Below, piece after piece: positions 48,060-59,274 of a DNA stretch of 64,000 bases (positions are counted from its first letter, which is position 1; every line of letters starts with the position of its first letter). The position numbers and the translations under genes were made by a program. This stretch comes from Flammula alnicola (lineage: Eukaryota; Basidiomycota; Agaricomycetes; Agaricales; Strophariaceae), in NCBI GenBank assembly GCA_015499995.1, contig JADNRV010000151.1, positions 62,001 through 126,000 of the forward strand. Reading direction: 5' to 3'. A model generated the notes under the pieces. That model was not told the origin of the DNA. It saw only the letters and a program-made list of their open reading frames with translations, and did no database searches.

Positions 48060-50269
48060 CTATACCTTCTTGCCCGCGGCCTTCGGCTTCCGAATGGTTC
48101 CCTTCATCTTCGAGGAACCTGCCTTCGCTGGCGAGTGTTGCAGTTTTGCCTTCTTCGGGGATGCTTGCTCCTCAACCTCATCACCGTCGGCGTTCACTCG
48201 ACCCTTCCGCTTCTTGGATTTCACCTCCTCCTGTTCCGACTCCTCACTCGAATCGACCCCTGGGGGAAGTGCAATCGCCTTCATCCGGTTCCGCGTATGG
48301 TCGGCCACCACAGAATGAACCCTCTCTTCCTTGTTATCCTCTTCAACCTGCGGGGCTGCCCTCGATGCGCTCGACGCTGGTCCCCCGACGGGCTTTGTTG
48401 TGATGGGCCGAGGCGAGGTGGACTGGGTAGTGGCCGCAGGGATAGGTGGCACAGGTGTCTCTCCCGTGGGGACATCTGACCCCTCCTCTTCGCTGTCGGT
48501 GATGGGGGCCTTGTGATGTGGCATCGTGAGAGGCCGTGGAGTGGGCTCCTTCGGTCCAGGCGAGGGCATCCGGGGGGGCACAGTGATCGCTGCAGGTCGA
48601 GGGGGGGTTTGGGGCAGAGGCGTTGCCTTGGGCGCCGGGGGTGTATGAGGCCGAGGGGTCTTCTTGCTGGGGGCAGGTGGGGTTTGAGCCCGAGGTGGGA
48701 GCTTGCCGGGGGGAGGGGGTGTTTGAACCCGCGGGGGGGCCTTCTCTGGGGCTGAACGAACAGCTGCAAGACCGAGGATGAGCTCCTTGAGCTCACCCCG
48801 GGCCTTTGTGTTGTACCCTGTCATCGACCGGAGGGTTGTCTGAACCACCTTGATCTCCCTTCGCAACTCCTTGTTCTCCTCCTGGGTTGCTCGAACGGTC
48901 TGCAGGAGCTCAACGAGGAGCTCCCCCAGTGTCGTCGGCCCATCGGGGTTCTCACCAGCGGTCCCTGCACCTGGAACGCCATCGGCACGGGAGGAGGCGG
49001 GCCCGAGACCGTCAGCGAGGTCGTCGAGAGGAGTGGCGAGGTCGACGACGACTGGGCCTGCGGAGCGCGCATTTGGGAGACACCCAATCTTCCGTACCTT
49101 GCATTGCCAGCAAGCCTTCGGGCCCGCTTTTTTGATGGCCTCGGGCGTCCAGAGGCACCGCCGGCTGTGCTTCATGCAGTGAATACACTTTTCCTCAAGC
49201 TCGAGGCAGTCAGCAGGGGGGGCCTCGGGCCGTGTCTGGGCGGCTTTCTTTGCCTCCGCACGGGCCTGTGCAGACTCCAGTGGCCGCGGCTCCTCGTCTG
49301 ACCCATCGGACTCGTCAGTGTCCACCGCGCTCTTTGCCTTCGACTTGGGCTTGGGCTTTGCCTTGCCTTTGCCCTTGCTCTTCTTTTCCTCCTCTTCCTC
49401 GTCCGAGCTCTCCACCGTCGGCTTCGACGTGATCCTCCGCTTCACCTTCGGTGGCTTCTGCTTGTCAACCTTTGGTGGCCTTCCCTCCTTGCTCCTACTC
49501 GGTGCTGGCGTCTGCTCAGCATCCTCCCCACGACCCTTCTTTGCCACCTGGGCCTTCCCAGTATCCTTCGCCCGCGGGCGTCTGCTACTCTCCTCTTCCT
49601 CTTCCTCACTTGAGCCTGACTCCTCCTGCTCCACAGCCTTCGCTTTCCCCTTGCCCTTCCCACTTGCCTTCACCTCGGCGTCCTTTTCCTCCCTCTCCTT
49701 CTCCGGCACATCCCGTTCGGCCCCCTTTTGCTTCGCCTTCTTATCCTCAGGCCCCTTGGGCCTCTCCTTTTGTGTCTGCACGCTCCTCTCTTCCTGTGCA
49801 TCACCCTCGGCATCCCTCGTTGTCTTTTCCTGCCTCCGGTCCACGCCCTCGGCACCTCGATACTTTGCCCCTGACACCTTGTGCCCCTCCACGGCCTTCC
49901 AGTCCTCGAACTTCTCCCTGTACTCCTTCAGCTTCTCGAAGTTTGCATTTAACTTGACGGTGCTGTTGGGCAGTCGTGCCTGGCCCTTGATAAATACCCG
50001 GACCCAGAAGTCCAGGAGCCGAAACTCGTCCGCGGGGCGCGGGTAAAAGGCCAGTGCGGTGTTTGCTTCGTTCTAGGAATGCACTAAGTAACTATCAAAT
50101 GGATTATAATGAACATGAGACTTACCAGGGCCAGGTACAACCCCTTCTGGTTCCTGTTGAACCCCTCCTTGTCGTCCGTGTCGAGGTAGCGTGTAACGCG
50201 CGCCTCGAATCCGTCAGCCAGCCGATGTGCTTGCGCCTCCGAGACATTGGGTTGTGCGGGTGACGGCAT
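48060..50269 (-). CDS. Element-encoded protein with Zn2Cys6-like cluster (cargo D)
   Basis: Exons 50126-50269 and 48060-50072 join in phase 0, 718 residues. N-terminal residues 1-100 look folded (GFNRNQKGLYLAL-NEANTALAFYPRPADEFRLLDFWVRVF). A long Lys/Glu-rich region with nuclear-localisation-like basic runs follows. Then comes CIHCMKHSRRC, a 14-residue spacer and CWQCKVRKIGC, giving Cys spacing 2-6-14-2-6, close to the fungal Zn2Cys6 (Gal4) pattern though with a long loop. A short coiled coil (LGELLVELLQTVRATQEENKELRREIKVVQTTL, split by eye) precedes a Pro-rich tail with repeated RxQTPPxP units. Suggests a DNA-binding nuclear protein of the element; role inferred. Confidence 0.75.
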
Positions 50270-50461
50270 TGCGGATAATGGAGGGGTGATGATCGAATTG
50301 GATGTCGGTGGGATGTCGGTGGAGGACGGTGGATGGAGATGGTAGTGGTAGTGAAGAGAGAGCACAACACAAACTTTGCTAATTTCAACCATGTACAAAT
50401 AAACACAATGTGTCATGTGACCTTCCCGGGCTCCGATCAAGGCTACTGATTGATAACGAGA

Positions 50462-52192
50462 TCAGTCAACTTGCCTTTACACTCCACTCATCCATTCCAA
50501 GAATTTCTCCAGACGTTCAGCAGCAGCACGCGAGGGGTCTCCAGCTGTGCAGATCACCAGTACTTCTCTCCAAATTGCTGGTGATCAAGCAGGTGATCAA
50601 CGGTCACACCCCACGAGCGTTGTGCATAGCAATATTATCAATACTGGTGAAGGCTCAACCTTGTCGACTTTATCCAATGCTTTGGACAAGTTAAGCATAC
50701 CACCACCGAAGAAGCCCGTCAAGCCCACCGGGGCCGAGGGACGTGTAGCCAGCCGTCCATTCAAGCTCATCCCACGCTCCACGATCGCACTCTCTTCAGA
50801 CTCAGACTCAGACTCCGGGCCCGAGTTGACACCGGGCTGTAAACCGACCAGGGCCAAGGGACGTCATACCGAGGGCCCCGCACCGGTATCCAACATAGCC
50901 AGCCAACCTTTTATGCTAATCCCACGGTCGGAGATCATCTCATCTGGCTCGGAGGCCGAATCAGGCCCCGAGGGAATACTATGCAGCCAGCCTTTTGCAT
51001 TGATCCCTCGGGGTGGGCATGCTATCGATATATCCGACTCCGAATCACATCTTCAGCCCGCGGTCAGCCAGCCATTCGCACTAGTTGACCGAGTTGGGAT
51101 CTCCTCTGGTAAGTTGTCTCCTCACTCGTGTTCAACAACCTCACAGATTACAATCAGATGAATCTTCACATGAGGCCCTGCCTGTCATCGAGGTTCATAA
51201 ATCGGTCGATGCATTGCTTGGTAAGTCAGAGACCGCCATTTGGATCACTAACTGACATTGCATCAGGCGACAATTTCTCTGACGCCGATTCATGGTCGCC
51301 CTCGGGCTCCACGCCGCAGCCACATCTACTGCTCCACTCCATTAAGGCCGAGCAGCTTGAGGCAATATTAGGTATGTGGTCTGCAACTGTCGGCGTGCCG
51401 CGGCTGACTGACCACTCCATTAGGCAGCGATTCTGACTCCGAGGTAGGCTCAAAGGGCAAGAACCCAGCAATTAACAAGGGGTTTCAGGACCTTGAAAAC
51501 ATGTCAGGCAGTACGTATCATATAGTACACTCTGGCATCTAAGCTGACCACATTCTCAAGACACAGCTATGTTTGGAGTAGGAAATATCCAACAGCCCTT
51601 CGGTGAGCCTTCCATCGTCCCAGTACCTGTCACTAGCTTACCTTTGATCAAGATTCTGAGGCTGGACCAGCAGGGCCATCGGGCCCTCCGGAGTCTGTCG
51701 CACGCGCACCCAAACCCTCTTGGGTCGAGGTGGTTGATGCTGCTATTGACGATGCCCATGGGCCGAATACGTGTTTCAGACCACCCGCGGAAGCCAGGTT
51801 TGTTTCCAACAGGAATGTCCACAGCTGTGGGGAGGGACCCATGACCGCGGTCGCCACTTATGAACGTCCTTTGAAGCCGTCGGACATTGAGTTGGATTCA
51901 ACGAGATGCATCTCGAACTTCGACCCACCGATCAAATTTGTGAGTATATATTCAAATTGCGTATCTATACCACTGAACAAAGTCCATAGTCATATACCGA
52001 ACAGCAGCTCTACAATGTCCATATGGGAGTCCTAGACTCGGACTTCGATGACAACACGTATGAAAACAAGTTGCATGTGTTTAACAGTGCTCGGCGTAAC
52101 CAGATGCAGGCCGAAATTCTTTCGGTGAATATCCTCTCCGAGGTGGCAGAGGAACTCGAGACCATTCAAGATCTTTTGCGCCCTTGGATATA
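50462..52192 (+). CDS. Element-encoded protein with SQPFALIPR repeats (cargo E)
   Basis: The start is uncertain (the frame is open from about 50462 after an in-frame TAA, so a 5' exon is likely). The first large exon carries four spaced copies of a short motif: RPFKLIPRS (about 50757), SQPFMLIPRS (50901), SQPFALIPRG (50984) and SQPFALVDRV (51067), each embedded in acidic Ser/Asp text. Several small exons follow, then PKPSWVEVVDAAIDD and a C-terminal segment LYNVHMGVLDSDFDDNTYENKLHVF to the stop TAG at 52190-52192. Regularly spaced identical motifs in disordered text suggest short linear binding motifs. No family recognised. It is divergent from cargo D with a shared upstream region of about 190 bp. 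Confidence 0.6.
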
Positions 52193-52587
52193 GTTACACA
52201 AATGAGTATGGCTGTACCATATATATTACCATGACGAAATAGCATGTGAATCAATTGTAGAAAATCACTTACGAGGCCTGGACTGGAGGCCCTGCACCCG
52301 AAGGTCGACACATGCTCCGTGGGGGTCTCAATACAATTACACGACATTAATAGTAATGGACCATGACGCAAATATGGTTAAATATTCCTGAAAATTGGGA
52401 TGACCATGGTGGGTTCTATGGGCCGAGGGTTGAGATTTCACCATTCTCACCTACCTGAGGTAGACAAACATGATTCACTGCATACTTTACATATGTTGGT
52501 CAACTTCAGGGGTATACTTCTCAAAGTCACAGGTATAGTGATGACATCAATTTAGACTGTTATTTGAATTCAGCATGCCAACGCTGC

Positions 52588-53118
52588 GCTTGCTTTCTAT
52601 TTGTACATCCCCTGGAAGACAATATGAAAAAACTAGAGATCTTGTTTTCTGCTGAATATGCGAGACCGAGGGAGTACGTGCTGAGGGACGAACGGTTGTC
52701 GACAGAATGCTAGGCAGAACCCGAGGGCCATTTATTATAACCGCCCTCGGGGGACCGATTTCCACACCCCTATTACCCTGCTACCCTAACCCGGCCCCCC
52801 TGGGAACCAATTACCGGGCCACCCCAGGGATTCAATTGCTGGGCCCCCCTCGGAACCAATTTCCGGGGCCCCCCGGGAACCCATTACGCTCACCCTCGGG
52901 ACCGAACCCCGCGCGGTAACCAGGCCCTGGGTGTGCCTATAGGACCCAGTCGTATGCAAATGGACCATGTGACACGCGATTTCGTACCTGATCTGGCTGC
53001 ACCGTGAAGCACATGACAGCTGTTGTTTCTGAGTCAGTGCAGCTAGCCCGGTGATCATGGTGATTTTGTTGATTACCGGACTTAGGTTACTAAGGTGATT
53101 GTTACACTGTCCTATGTG
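52588..53118 (-). repeat. Right terminal inverted repeat of the giant element
   Basis: 531 bp, the inverted copy of 34035-34562. The repeat ends inward at GAAAGCAAGC in both copies; beyond this the sequences diverge completely. Confidence 0.95.
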
Positions 53119-53126
53119 GTCCAGTC
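53119..53126 (+). repeat. 8-bp target-site duplication, right copy
   Basis: GTCCAGTC directly after the element, matching 34027-34034. Confidence 0.92.
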
Positions 53127-54557
53127 ACATCCATCAGACCCGTACTATCAACTTTTCCCTCAAGAAAAGCGACAGCTTTGGTATAATTCGCCCAAACATT
53201 CTGGAGCCAAGCCGTGTCTCCAGAGAATAAATAATAATTATCTGAATCGACGAGGAAACCCCTGAACAATATGATATCAAACAACATCAAGGTAACTTAC
53301 ACGTTCCAATCAAAGTCCAGGCATGGTAAGTATCCGATCCTTGCTGGTTCAGAGGAGGTCCAGATTCAGGCAGGGCACCTGTTTTAGGGTTTATCGCTGC
53401 AAACATTGTGGATAACGCATTCCTGGTTGGCAGGAGGTCATTCGTCGAGACAAACTGAGTCGGAACAGCGATTCCCATATCGCCTGTGTGCCAGTGCTCG
53501 TGAGCTTATCTCGTAGCCTGTCAGAAATTTGAATTGGCATACCAGGCCATACGGCTCTGTGAACATGAAATCGGAATCAACTTTGAATGAAAATTAATGT
53601 GAATAGAGCAGCCTACCTATCGCGCTTAGCTCCGTCAACGATGATCGGGCCAGCAACACCCAAAACGGCATTGTTCGCCCAAGCTGCAAGTATATAGAAA
53701 ATTATCAGCTCGAGATGAGTGCCTTACGTTGTAACCAGGACTCACATCCTGCCGGAGCAAACGGTACTTGACGCCCCGTGTCGAGAGGAACCGTGTTTGT
53801 TTGGACGGTATATGCTCCAGCATACCAAACTATGAAATACAACAGGATTACAAGTGCTTTCTCTTCAGATCCCAGATATTGCGCACCTTTGGTCAAAAAG
53901 TCCATGTCATGCGATTTTGGGTCGGATGCATAGAAATATCCAGCATAACTCCTCAAGTCGTCAACATGAGGCATGAACGATATAGCACACGAGACATTCG
54001 AGATCGTAATGGCCGCCGCGGAATTCGAGACAAGTGTGAGATATCGAAAGCCACCTCGGAGTGCAGCAACTGGCTGCGTCCAATAACCGACTTCCAACGG
54101 TGCATCGACGTGGAGCACACCATCGTAAGTGGTATTCGCAGATGGAAAAGACGAATCGTCAGACGCCGTGGGTCGAATGAAGAGGGGCGATTCAGTGAAC
54201 GACAGTGACAGATCAGATGATGAGGAGACGGTGTCAAAGTTCATGGAAATTAATCCTCCGACCTAGAGTACGCAAATTAGGATATATCGAACCTCCAGTA
54301 CAAGAACTTGGGAAACATACTTCAATGCCAAAGTCCAACGCAACCCAAGAGCCATTTCCTGACAAAGTCGCGCGTCCTTTATTCTTCACGAGTAAACTGG
54401 CATCTCTTACAGATCCACTGGTCGAATGGATAGATGCAGGGTAAACAGTCTTCGATGTAGGCGCATAATTGAAGGAGTCCCATTTTCCTCTGGGGGCCAT
54501 CCCAGATGCAATACAAGCATATGCCAGGAGAAACAAATACGAGGATAGCACATACAT
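53119..54557 (-). pseudogene. GH78-like alpha-L-rhamnosidase, 5' part, separated by a transposon
   Basis: The ATG at 54557 gives a signal peptide (MYVLSSYLFLLAYACIASG), so the enzyme would be secreted. Exons 54321-54557, 53887-54262, then one ending at 53829, carry the N-terminal beta-sandwich (WVALDFGIEVGGLISMNFDT) and the start of the six-hairpin domain: VDGAKRDRAVWPGDMGIAVPT, NPKTGALPESGPPLNQ, GSDTYHAWTLIGT, YLFSGDTAWLQNVWANY. The catalytic GAKRDR..WPGD signature is intact. The frame runs to GLMDVTG and then into the transposon TIR, where it soon stops. The 3' part lies at 32898-34034. Without the insertion the gene looks fully functional. Confidence 0.9.
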
Positions 54558-55644
54558 CCCGATGTCAATGATGATCCGCACAATGGAGTCATCGTCGAGG
54601 TACATATATACAAAACCGTGAACCCTCAACGGGCCGTGTGGCAGCACGCATGACCTGACGAGATTTAGAACATAAGAACGGGAGGACAGCTGAGAGTTAA
54701 ACATCCAACAAGAAGGCATCAATGACTTCCAGGTTCCTGTCACGAGCGAGAAGCATGTTCGAGGGCGGCCCGAGTTGAAGCAATAAATGGCGGAGAAATC
54801 AGAATCCAGAAGACCGCAACCCAAAATGACACAAAAATGAGCAGATGGCACAGGAAGTGACTAGTCAGACTCCTGATGAATTCGATATGTTTCGTCCAAG
54901 CCACACCAGTCACAGTTCAACGTTCAATGGCCATGGCCGACAAATCGCGACAAGTCGTACCACTGACTCGAGGCGTTTTGGCGCGAGAACATTAAGTTCA
55001 AAGTTTGCGATAGAAAACAAGGAAAGCTAGTCGACCGTCAGCCTAGCATTTTTCTACAGGCACTGGCGAGGTAGTATTCGGGGTCCAAATGATGTGCCAA
55101 TCTTTGTGCCACTTGCTGCCACTGAAAGGGATTACTTCCTGGGAGTGGAGGACAGCAGACATTCGGATGACAAATTATTCAGGTAAACGTGTTACTATCT
55201 GGCATGGCGCTTGATATTTTCTGGGATGTGCTCCGCAGGAGTACATCGCTTTTGGAGATTGGAAAGTTGGAGGATCATTGTCAGTGGCACGGTTCTGCGT
55301 CCGTGGGACTCCGAAGAGCCCTCGTGTTCCAAATAATGCACAACACAAATTTCCTAAACGGGGACATCTCTCGATCACATGCAAAAGATCTTGAAATCGG
55401 ATGTGAAGCGCTCTTGTCTTCTGATTCAATTTTTGTAGGCTAGGACCTCTTTATGCCTGTGGCGAAATATCCGATTTTTTTGATTATATACAAGTGCCTT
55501 GAAGATTTTCACCTGAGTTAATCAAGAGTTCATTTATTAGACAATATTTACTATTATGTAAGCGCTTGACTGATTGTTTAGTGGCTTGGTTAGGGCTATG
55601 TTTAATTACCTCTCTTCATCAGACAGTTCGACGTCGTTACTCGA
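54558..55644. other. Intergenic, no gene recognised
   Basis: It lies between the divergent rhamnosidase and the HAPSTR1-like gene. Short ORFs at 54845-55443 lack coding character. Confidence 0.5.
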
Positions 55645-56823
55645 ATGGAGTCTCTCAACCTTAACACCCTCGTCAACTCACTTCCAACGGCCCAGCAGAA
55701 TGCAGAGAAAGAACTCCTCAACGATTTCAAAGGTACGCCGTCTTTTTTAGTATTTGAAAGGCAAAAGTGCTGACTCGGCACCGCCAATTTTTGTTGTTCT
55801 CACCAGCTGCTGCTTTGAGCATAACGACACTATATCGTTCATCGAGAAAGAACTCGAAACGGGCCTACAATGCAGGATATGCAACTGCTTGTCAGGATAT
55901 GTTGAATTTCATCCAGCAGGGTGTCTCGGCGAGCGATATCGGCCAGTTGTTGTCGGGCTCGTCACAATCTGTGGAGGGCGGTGGCATGACAATTGGGAGG
56001 GTGATGGACTGGACAGAAGCAAGATTGGACGCGATCAAAGCACGGGAAGAGGAGGAGGATGAGGACGAGGAACGGGAGAAAGACAAGGAACGTGCCCGGC
56101 CGCCTGCAGGAGCACCTGTCGCAGTCCCCGTCGTAACGAAACCAGAAGGCAGGAAACAGGTGCCACTAGTCTCAAGGAACACAAATCATCAGCCCAAAGA
56201 CGCTGTGAGTTTCATTTGCTATGCCCTTGTGCTTATCACTAATTTTCTTTTAATCGATAACCCAGGCTGTATCGCTACCGACGCCGAACTCACCTGTTGC
56301 TCACTCTAGCACACAACCGCTTTCAGAACCATCGTCTCCTTCGCCTCCTCCTTCCAGCACACTATCTCGCACAGGTTCACGTCCAACCAAAGTCCGACCA
56401 GCACCGACAAAGGAGTCTTTTAACCCGACAGTACAACCGACACATTTCACTCCATCCACATTCCTTTCCGAGCCATTCCCTTCTACCCCATCTTCTGTTC
56501 CGTTCCCTGAAACACCTATCGTCATCGGCGCTGGTGCTAAACGGCGGCATGCTGTGATGATGATGCTCGATTCCAACTCTCCGACGATCTCCATAGGCGG
56601 TCCTTCCTCTGCTGGCTCCTCTCCCGGCATTACCGGAGGCAATCACGCAGGAACATACTCAAGCAACGCGGGCTCTAGTCTAAGCAAGCGACGGACCAGG
56701 AGTTCACGTAACCTCAGTCAGCTACAGGCCCATAATCCGAACATCAGCGTCATTCAAATGGCCCCAGAAGACATGGACGTCGAGGAGGATGGTCGAGAAC
56801 GGAAACGCGTTGCCAGAAGATAA
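55645..56823 (+). CDS. Conserved fungal protein resembling HAPSTR1/C16orf72 family
   Basis: Exons 55645-55732, 55807-56204 and 56266-56823 join in phase, 347 residues. The conserved N-terminal part (QNAEKELLNDFKAAALSITTLYRSSRKNSKRAYNAGYATACQDMLNFIQ, given in pieces) is a helical segment that recalls the AEK...F..AA.AIT.LYK....AYD.GY..G...LL.LI pattern of the HAPSTR1 (DUF4588) family, which acts with the HUWE1 E3 ligase in stress signalling in animals. The middle is acidic (EEEEDEDEEREKDKE) and the rest Ser/Pro-rich with a basic end (KRVARR). Family assignment is from memory of the pattern and tentative. Confidence 0.7.
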
Positions 56824-57389
56824 TGCATCTTTTTATTTACAAACAATAAACTGGAGAACTTTCTTTTCCTCTTTTCTTTGTTTCTTACGTTACCCATTCT
56901 TCACATCTTATCACCATACTGCGATCCCGTTTCCTGTTGTGTAGCAATCCCGATTCTCTCTTTTTGCATACATCATTCATCATCAACATCATCATCTCAC
57001 ACATCCCAGTCATCCCCCTCATCCCATCATTTTAGTATTAGTAGTAGTAGTTTTTTACCGTACACTCTTTTACGACACAATGGCTTACGAATTTCAACTC
57101 TTACGCCTGTTCTTCACTTAACACTCTTTGCCATTCGTAAGGATCGTCTCTAGACACGATAGACGCTTGCGATTAACTCGGAGTTTGTAGATATAAGACA
57201 GCGCATATGATAAGCCAAATCGTGTATGTATCACTTTCTGCGACCTACCAGTTGAGATCAAAGTCATAAATTTCAGCTCGTCTTGCTAGCCGAAACAGGA
57301 AAAGAATTCCAAAAGAATGCATGTACCCGCAGTGGATAAAAATAAGACGATGAATTGCAGCAGTCTATGCGAGTGAGAGTTGGGTAGGA
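56824..57389. other. Convergent intergenic region
   Basis: 3' flanks of the HAPSTR1-like and MICOS genes with T/C-rich stretches and short TAG and CAT triplet runs (about 56965-57055). No gene. Confidence 0.55.
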
Positions 57390-58341
57390 TCATACCAGCG
57401 TTTTGGCATCTTCTATATTCTTCTCCACTTTCTTCTCGACCTCCTCTACCTTGTGTTCTATAGCAACCTTGGCAGCCTCTACCGCCTTTTCCACTTCTTG
57501 TGCCTTCCCCCTCTCCCATCCTAGTGTCTCTTTCAGCTTCAAACCAGTCACTTCCTGAATCTTGTCTACAGCCACCACAGCACCGTGATCGAGCTGTTCC
57601 CGTCCACTCTTCGTCGCCTCCTTCACCCGCTCCCAGGTCATCTGCGAATGCGCCTTTGCGACTTCATGCTTCTGGGCCAGAGTGGGGAAGTAAGTGTCCT
57701 CGAGATCGCCAAGGTATTCCGACAGATTGCCCGTCGTCTTGGGAAGGAAGTGCTGTGCAGAAACAACGAGGAAAATGGGAGGTAGTAGGAGCCGTGTGGG
57801 GAGCATGCGATTGCGGGCGAGGATAGAGCCGGTCAGAGTGGCGATGCCAGCGTACAGCAGGCCTGGTGTCAAGGATTCTTCAGGAGATATGATGGATTTT
57901 ACGCGGTCTGTGCAGCAGAAATTTGATAAATAAAAGTATGAACGTTGGATGAGGTGACATACTTTCTACTGCGTGCTCTACGCCAATCCATTTCGACACC
58001 CAGCCTTGAACATGTGCGTGGGCGTCGCCGTATGTCCGTAGGACGTGTCTGCGCACAACACCGATCTCTTTCTCGAGCCTTGAGGGTGAGTTTACGAGCA
58101 GAATCTCTGGCGTAGGCGAGGGGTATATCGACAGCTGCAAAAAATCACATGTTTAGAAGAACTCTTTTCGTTGAAGCTTTGAAGACCGACCTTCTCTTGG
58201 GGTTCATGGAGCCCAACAGCCGTTCCGGCAACTGTTGCAGAAATAATTGCCCTCCTTGGCTGCAAAAGCAACGTTCAGCTTCATTATTCATCATATTGAA
58301 GTTGATAGTCCACTCGCCACTCGAGAAGCTGTCCGAAACAT
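57390..58341 (-). CDS. MICOS complex subunit MIC26/MIC27 (apolipoprotein O-like)
   Basis: Exons 58321-58341, 58191-58259, 57963-58134 and 57390-57907 join in phase, about 259 residues. The N-terminus MFRTASRPRRAIISATVAG is a basic mitochondrial presequence. Then come the ApoO-family stretch LSIYPSPTPEILLVNSPSRLEKEIGVVRRHVL, two hydrophobic segments (SLTPGLLYAGIATLTGSILA; LPPIFLVVSAQHFLPKTTGN) and a C-terminal amphipathic coiled coil (AVEAAKVAIEHKVEEVEKKVEKNIEDA). MIC26/27 shape cristae junctions in the inner mitochondrial membrane. The 21-nt first exon is short but gives the only good presequence. Confidence 0.87.
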
Positions 58342-59274
58342 GTTTAAAAGGAGAGAAACAAGGAGCGTAAGAAATGTTTGCCGTCGGGAATGAACGGTCC
58401 ATTGACGGACATTTGTTTGGCTCAGAGGACGTTGAACAACAGAGCTGTCAACAACCTTTCGTTGAACTCGATTCTAGTAAACTACCCGCAGTTTCTTCTC
58501 GCACACCCCTCTTCGGATAAGGAAGATTAACTAAAGTCTGCATTATCCGAGCCCATTCACCCAATTTGCCAAAACAGACGACCAATTCATGATCAACAAC
58601 CAGTACGCACTGGCACTACCTCATTGTTATTCCATTGCAACGTGCGTAAAATTTCAAGCATGGTTCAGAGACATTTTACCATGCTTATAACGGAGTATTG
58701 TTCTCCCAACCATGATGGCCGCGCTCAGTAATCTATCGAAGGCTAGTGCGATTAGTACCACTTGCCTCTGCGCGGGAGCTACCTTGATTAGGCTTTCAGA
58801 AGTTGGAACTTTGTACTCTCAAAATCTTGATATTCGCCATCAGCTGATCGAATATCTGATATCATGGTCTTTCTCTTCCATATGCATCAATCAGAAATTG
58901 AATACCGGTATTCTTTACATAGCTGTGGATAGCAGACATGTTCTTGATTTGGAGGACCTCGCGATGAAGGTGTGTGGGTCCCGGCTGACAGTTGTTGCTA
59001 TCAAATGTTATGCTACTTATCTGTATAACAGGCTTTATGCGGAACCAAAGAAGCAATAAAGGAGACGGCACATGCCATCAATAATGCGGCATTCTTGTAA
59101 GAAGCCACGGGCGCTTAATGCGTTGCCTTTGTTATAAAAGCTTCCCTTTGTGCTTATCTCCCCCCAGGCAGCTGTCTCGTCCTTCAGATCATACCACATT
59201 TTCCGTCCAGAACCCCCATCTGAAAGCCGGGACATTTTCCGTTTCATCCAGCTCTTCGATTCCAAATCAGAACT
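58342..59274. other. Intergenic, no gene recognised
   Basis: A 115-codon ORF at 58712-59059 lacks recognisable features. The shared upstream region of the MICOS and RBR genes lies here. Confidence 0.5.

Larger units (their letters stand above)
34035..53118. mobile_element. Giant KDZ DNA transposon with TET/JBP cargo, 19,084 bp
   Basis: Both ends carry near-identical inverted repeats (34035-34562 and 52588-53118) that start ACATAGGACAGTGT and are flanked by a perfect 8-bp duplication GTCCAGTC (34027-34034 and 53119-53126). Removing the element and one duplicate restores the reading VTG-LRDW of a rhamnosidase gene. Inside are a TET/JBP dioxygenase (+), an unknown gene (-), a KDZ transposase (-), and three more gene-sized ORF sets (+, -, +). 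Long TIRs, 8-bp duplications and association with TET/JBP genes are described for KDZ elements of basidiomycetes. The few differences between TIRs argue for a recent insertion. Two further elements are nested inside the transposase gene. Confidence 0.95.

Noticed and set aside
49318..50046. 242-codon plus-strand ORF rich in Ser/Leu/Phe
   Set aside because: Antisense of the Lys/Glu/Ser-rich cargo D exon; low-complexity shadow.
52707..52919. 70-codon ORF present identically in both TIRs (also 34233-34445)
   Set aside because: It lies wholly in the GC-rich repeat units of the TIR and reads Pro/Gly-rich repeats; identity is explained by the TIRs being copies.
34035..53118. Starship-type giant element
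   Set aside because: Starships have a DUF3435 tyrosine recombinase captain, occur in Ascomycota and lack long TIRs with 8-bp duplications. Here a KDZ transposase and long TIRs are present.
34035..53118. LTR retrotransposon
   Set aside because: The terminal repeats are inverted, not direct, and no reverse transcriptase or integrase text was seen.
58712..59059. 115-codon ORF
   Set aside because: No domain, no supporting splice sites, and base use like the surrounding intergenic DNA.
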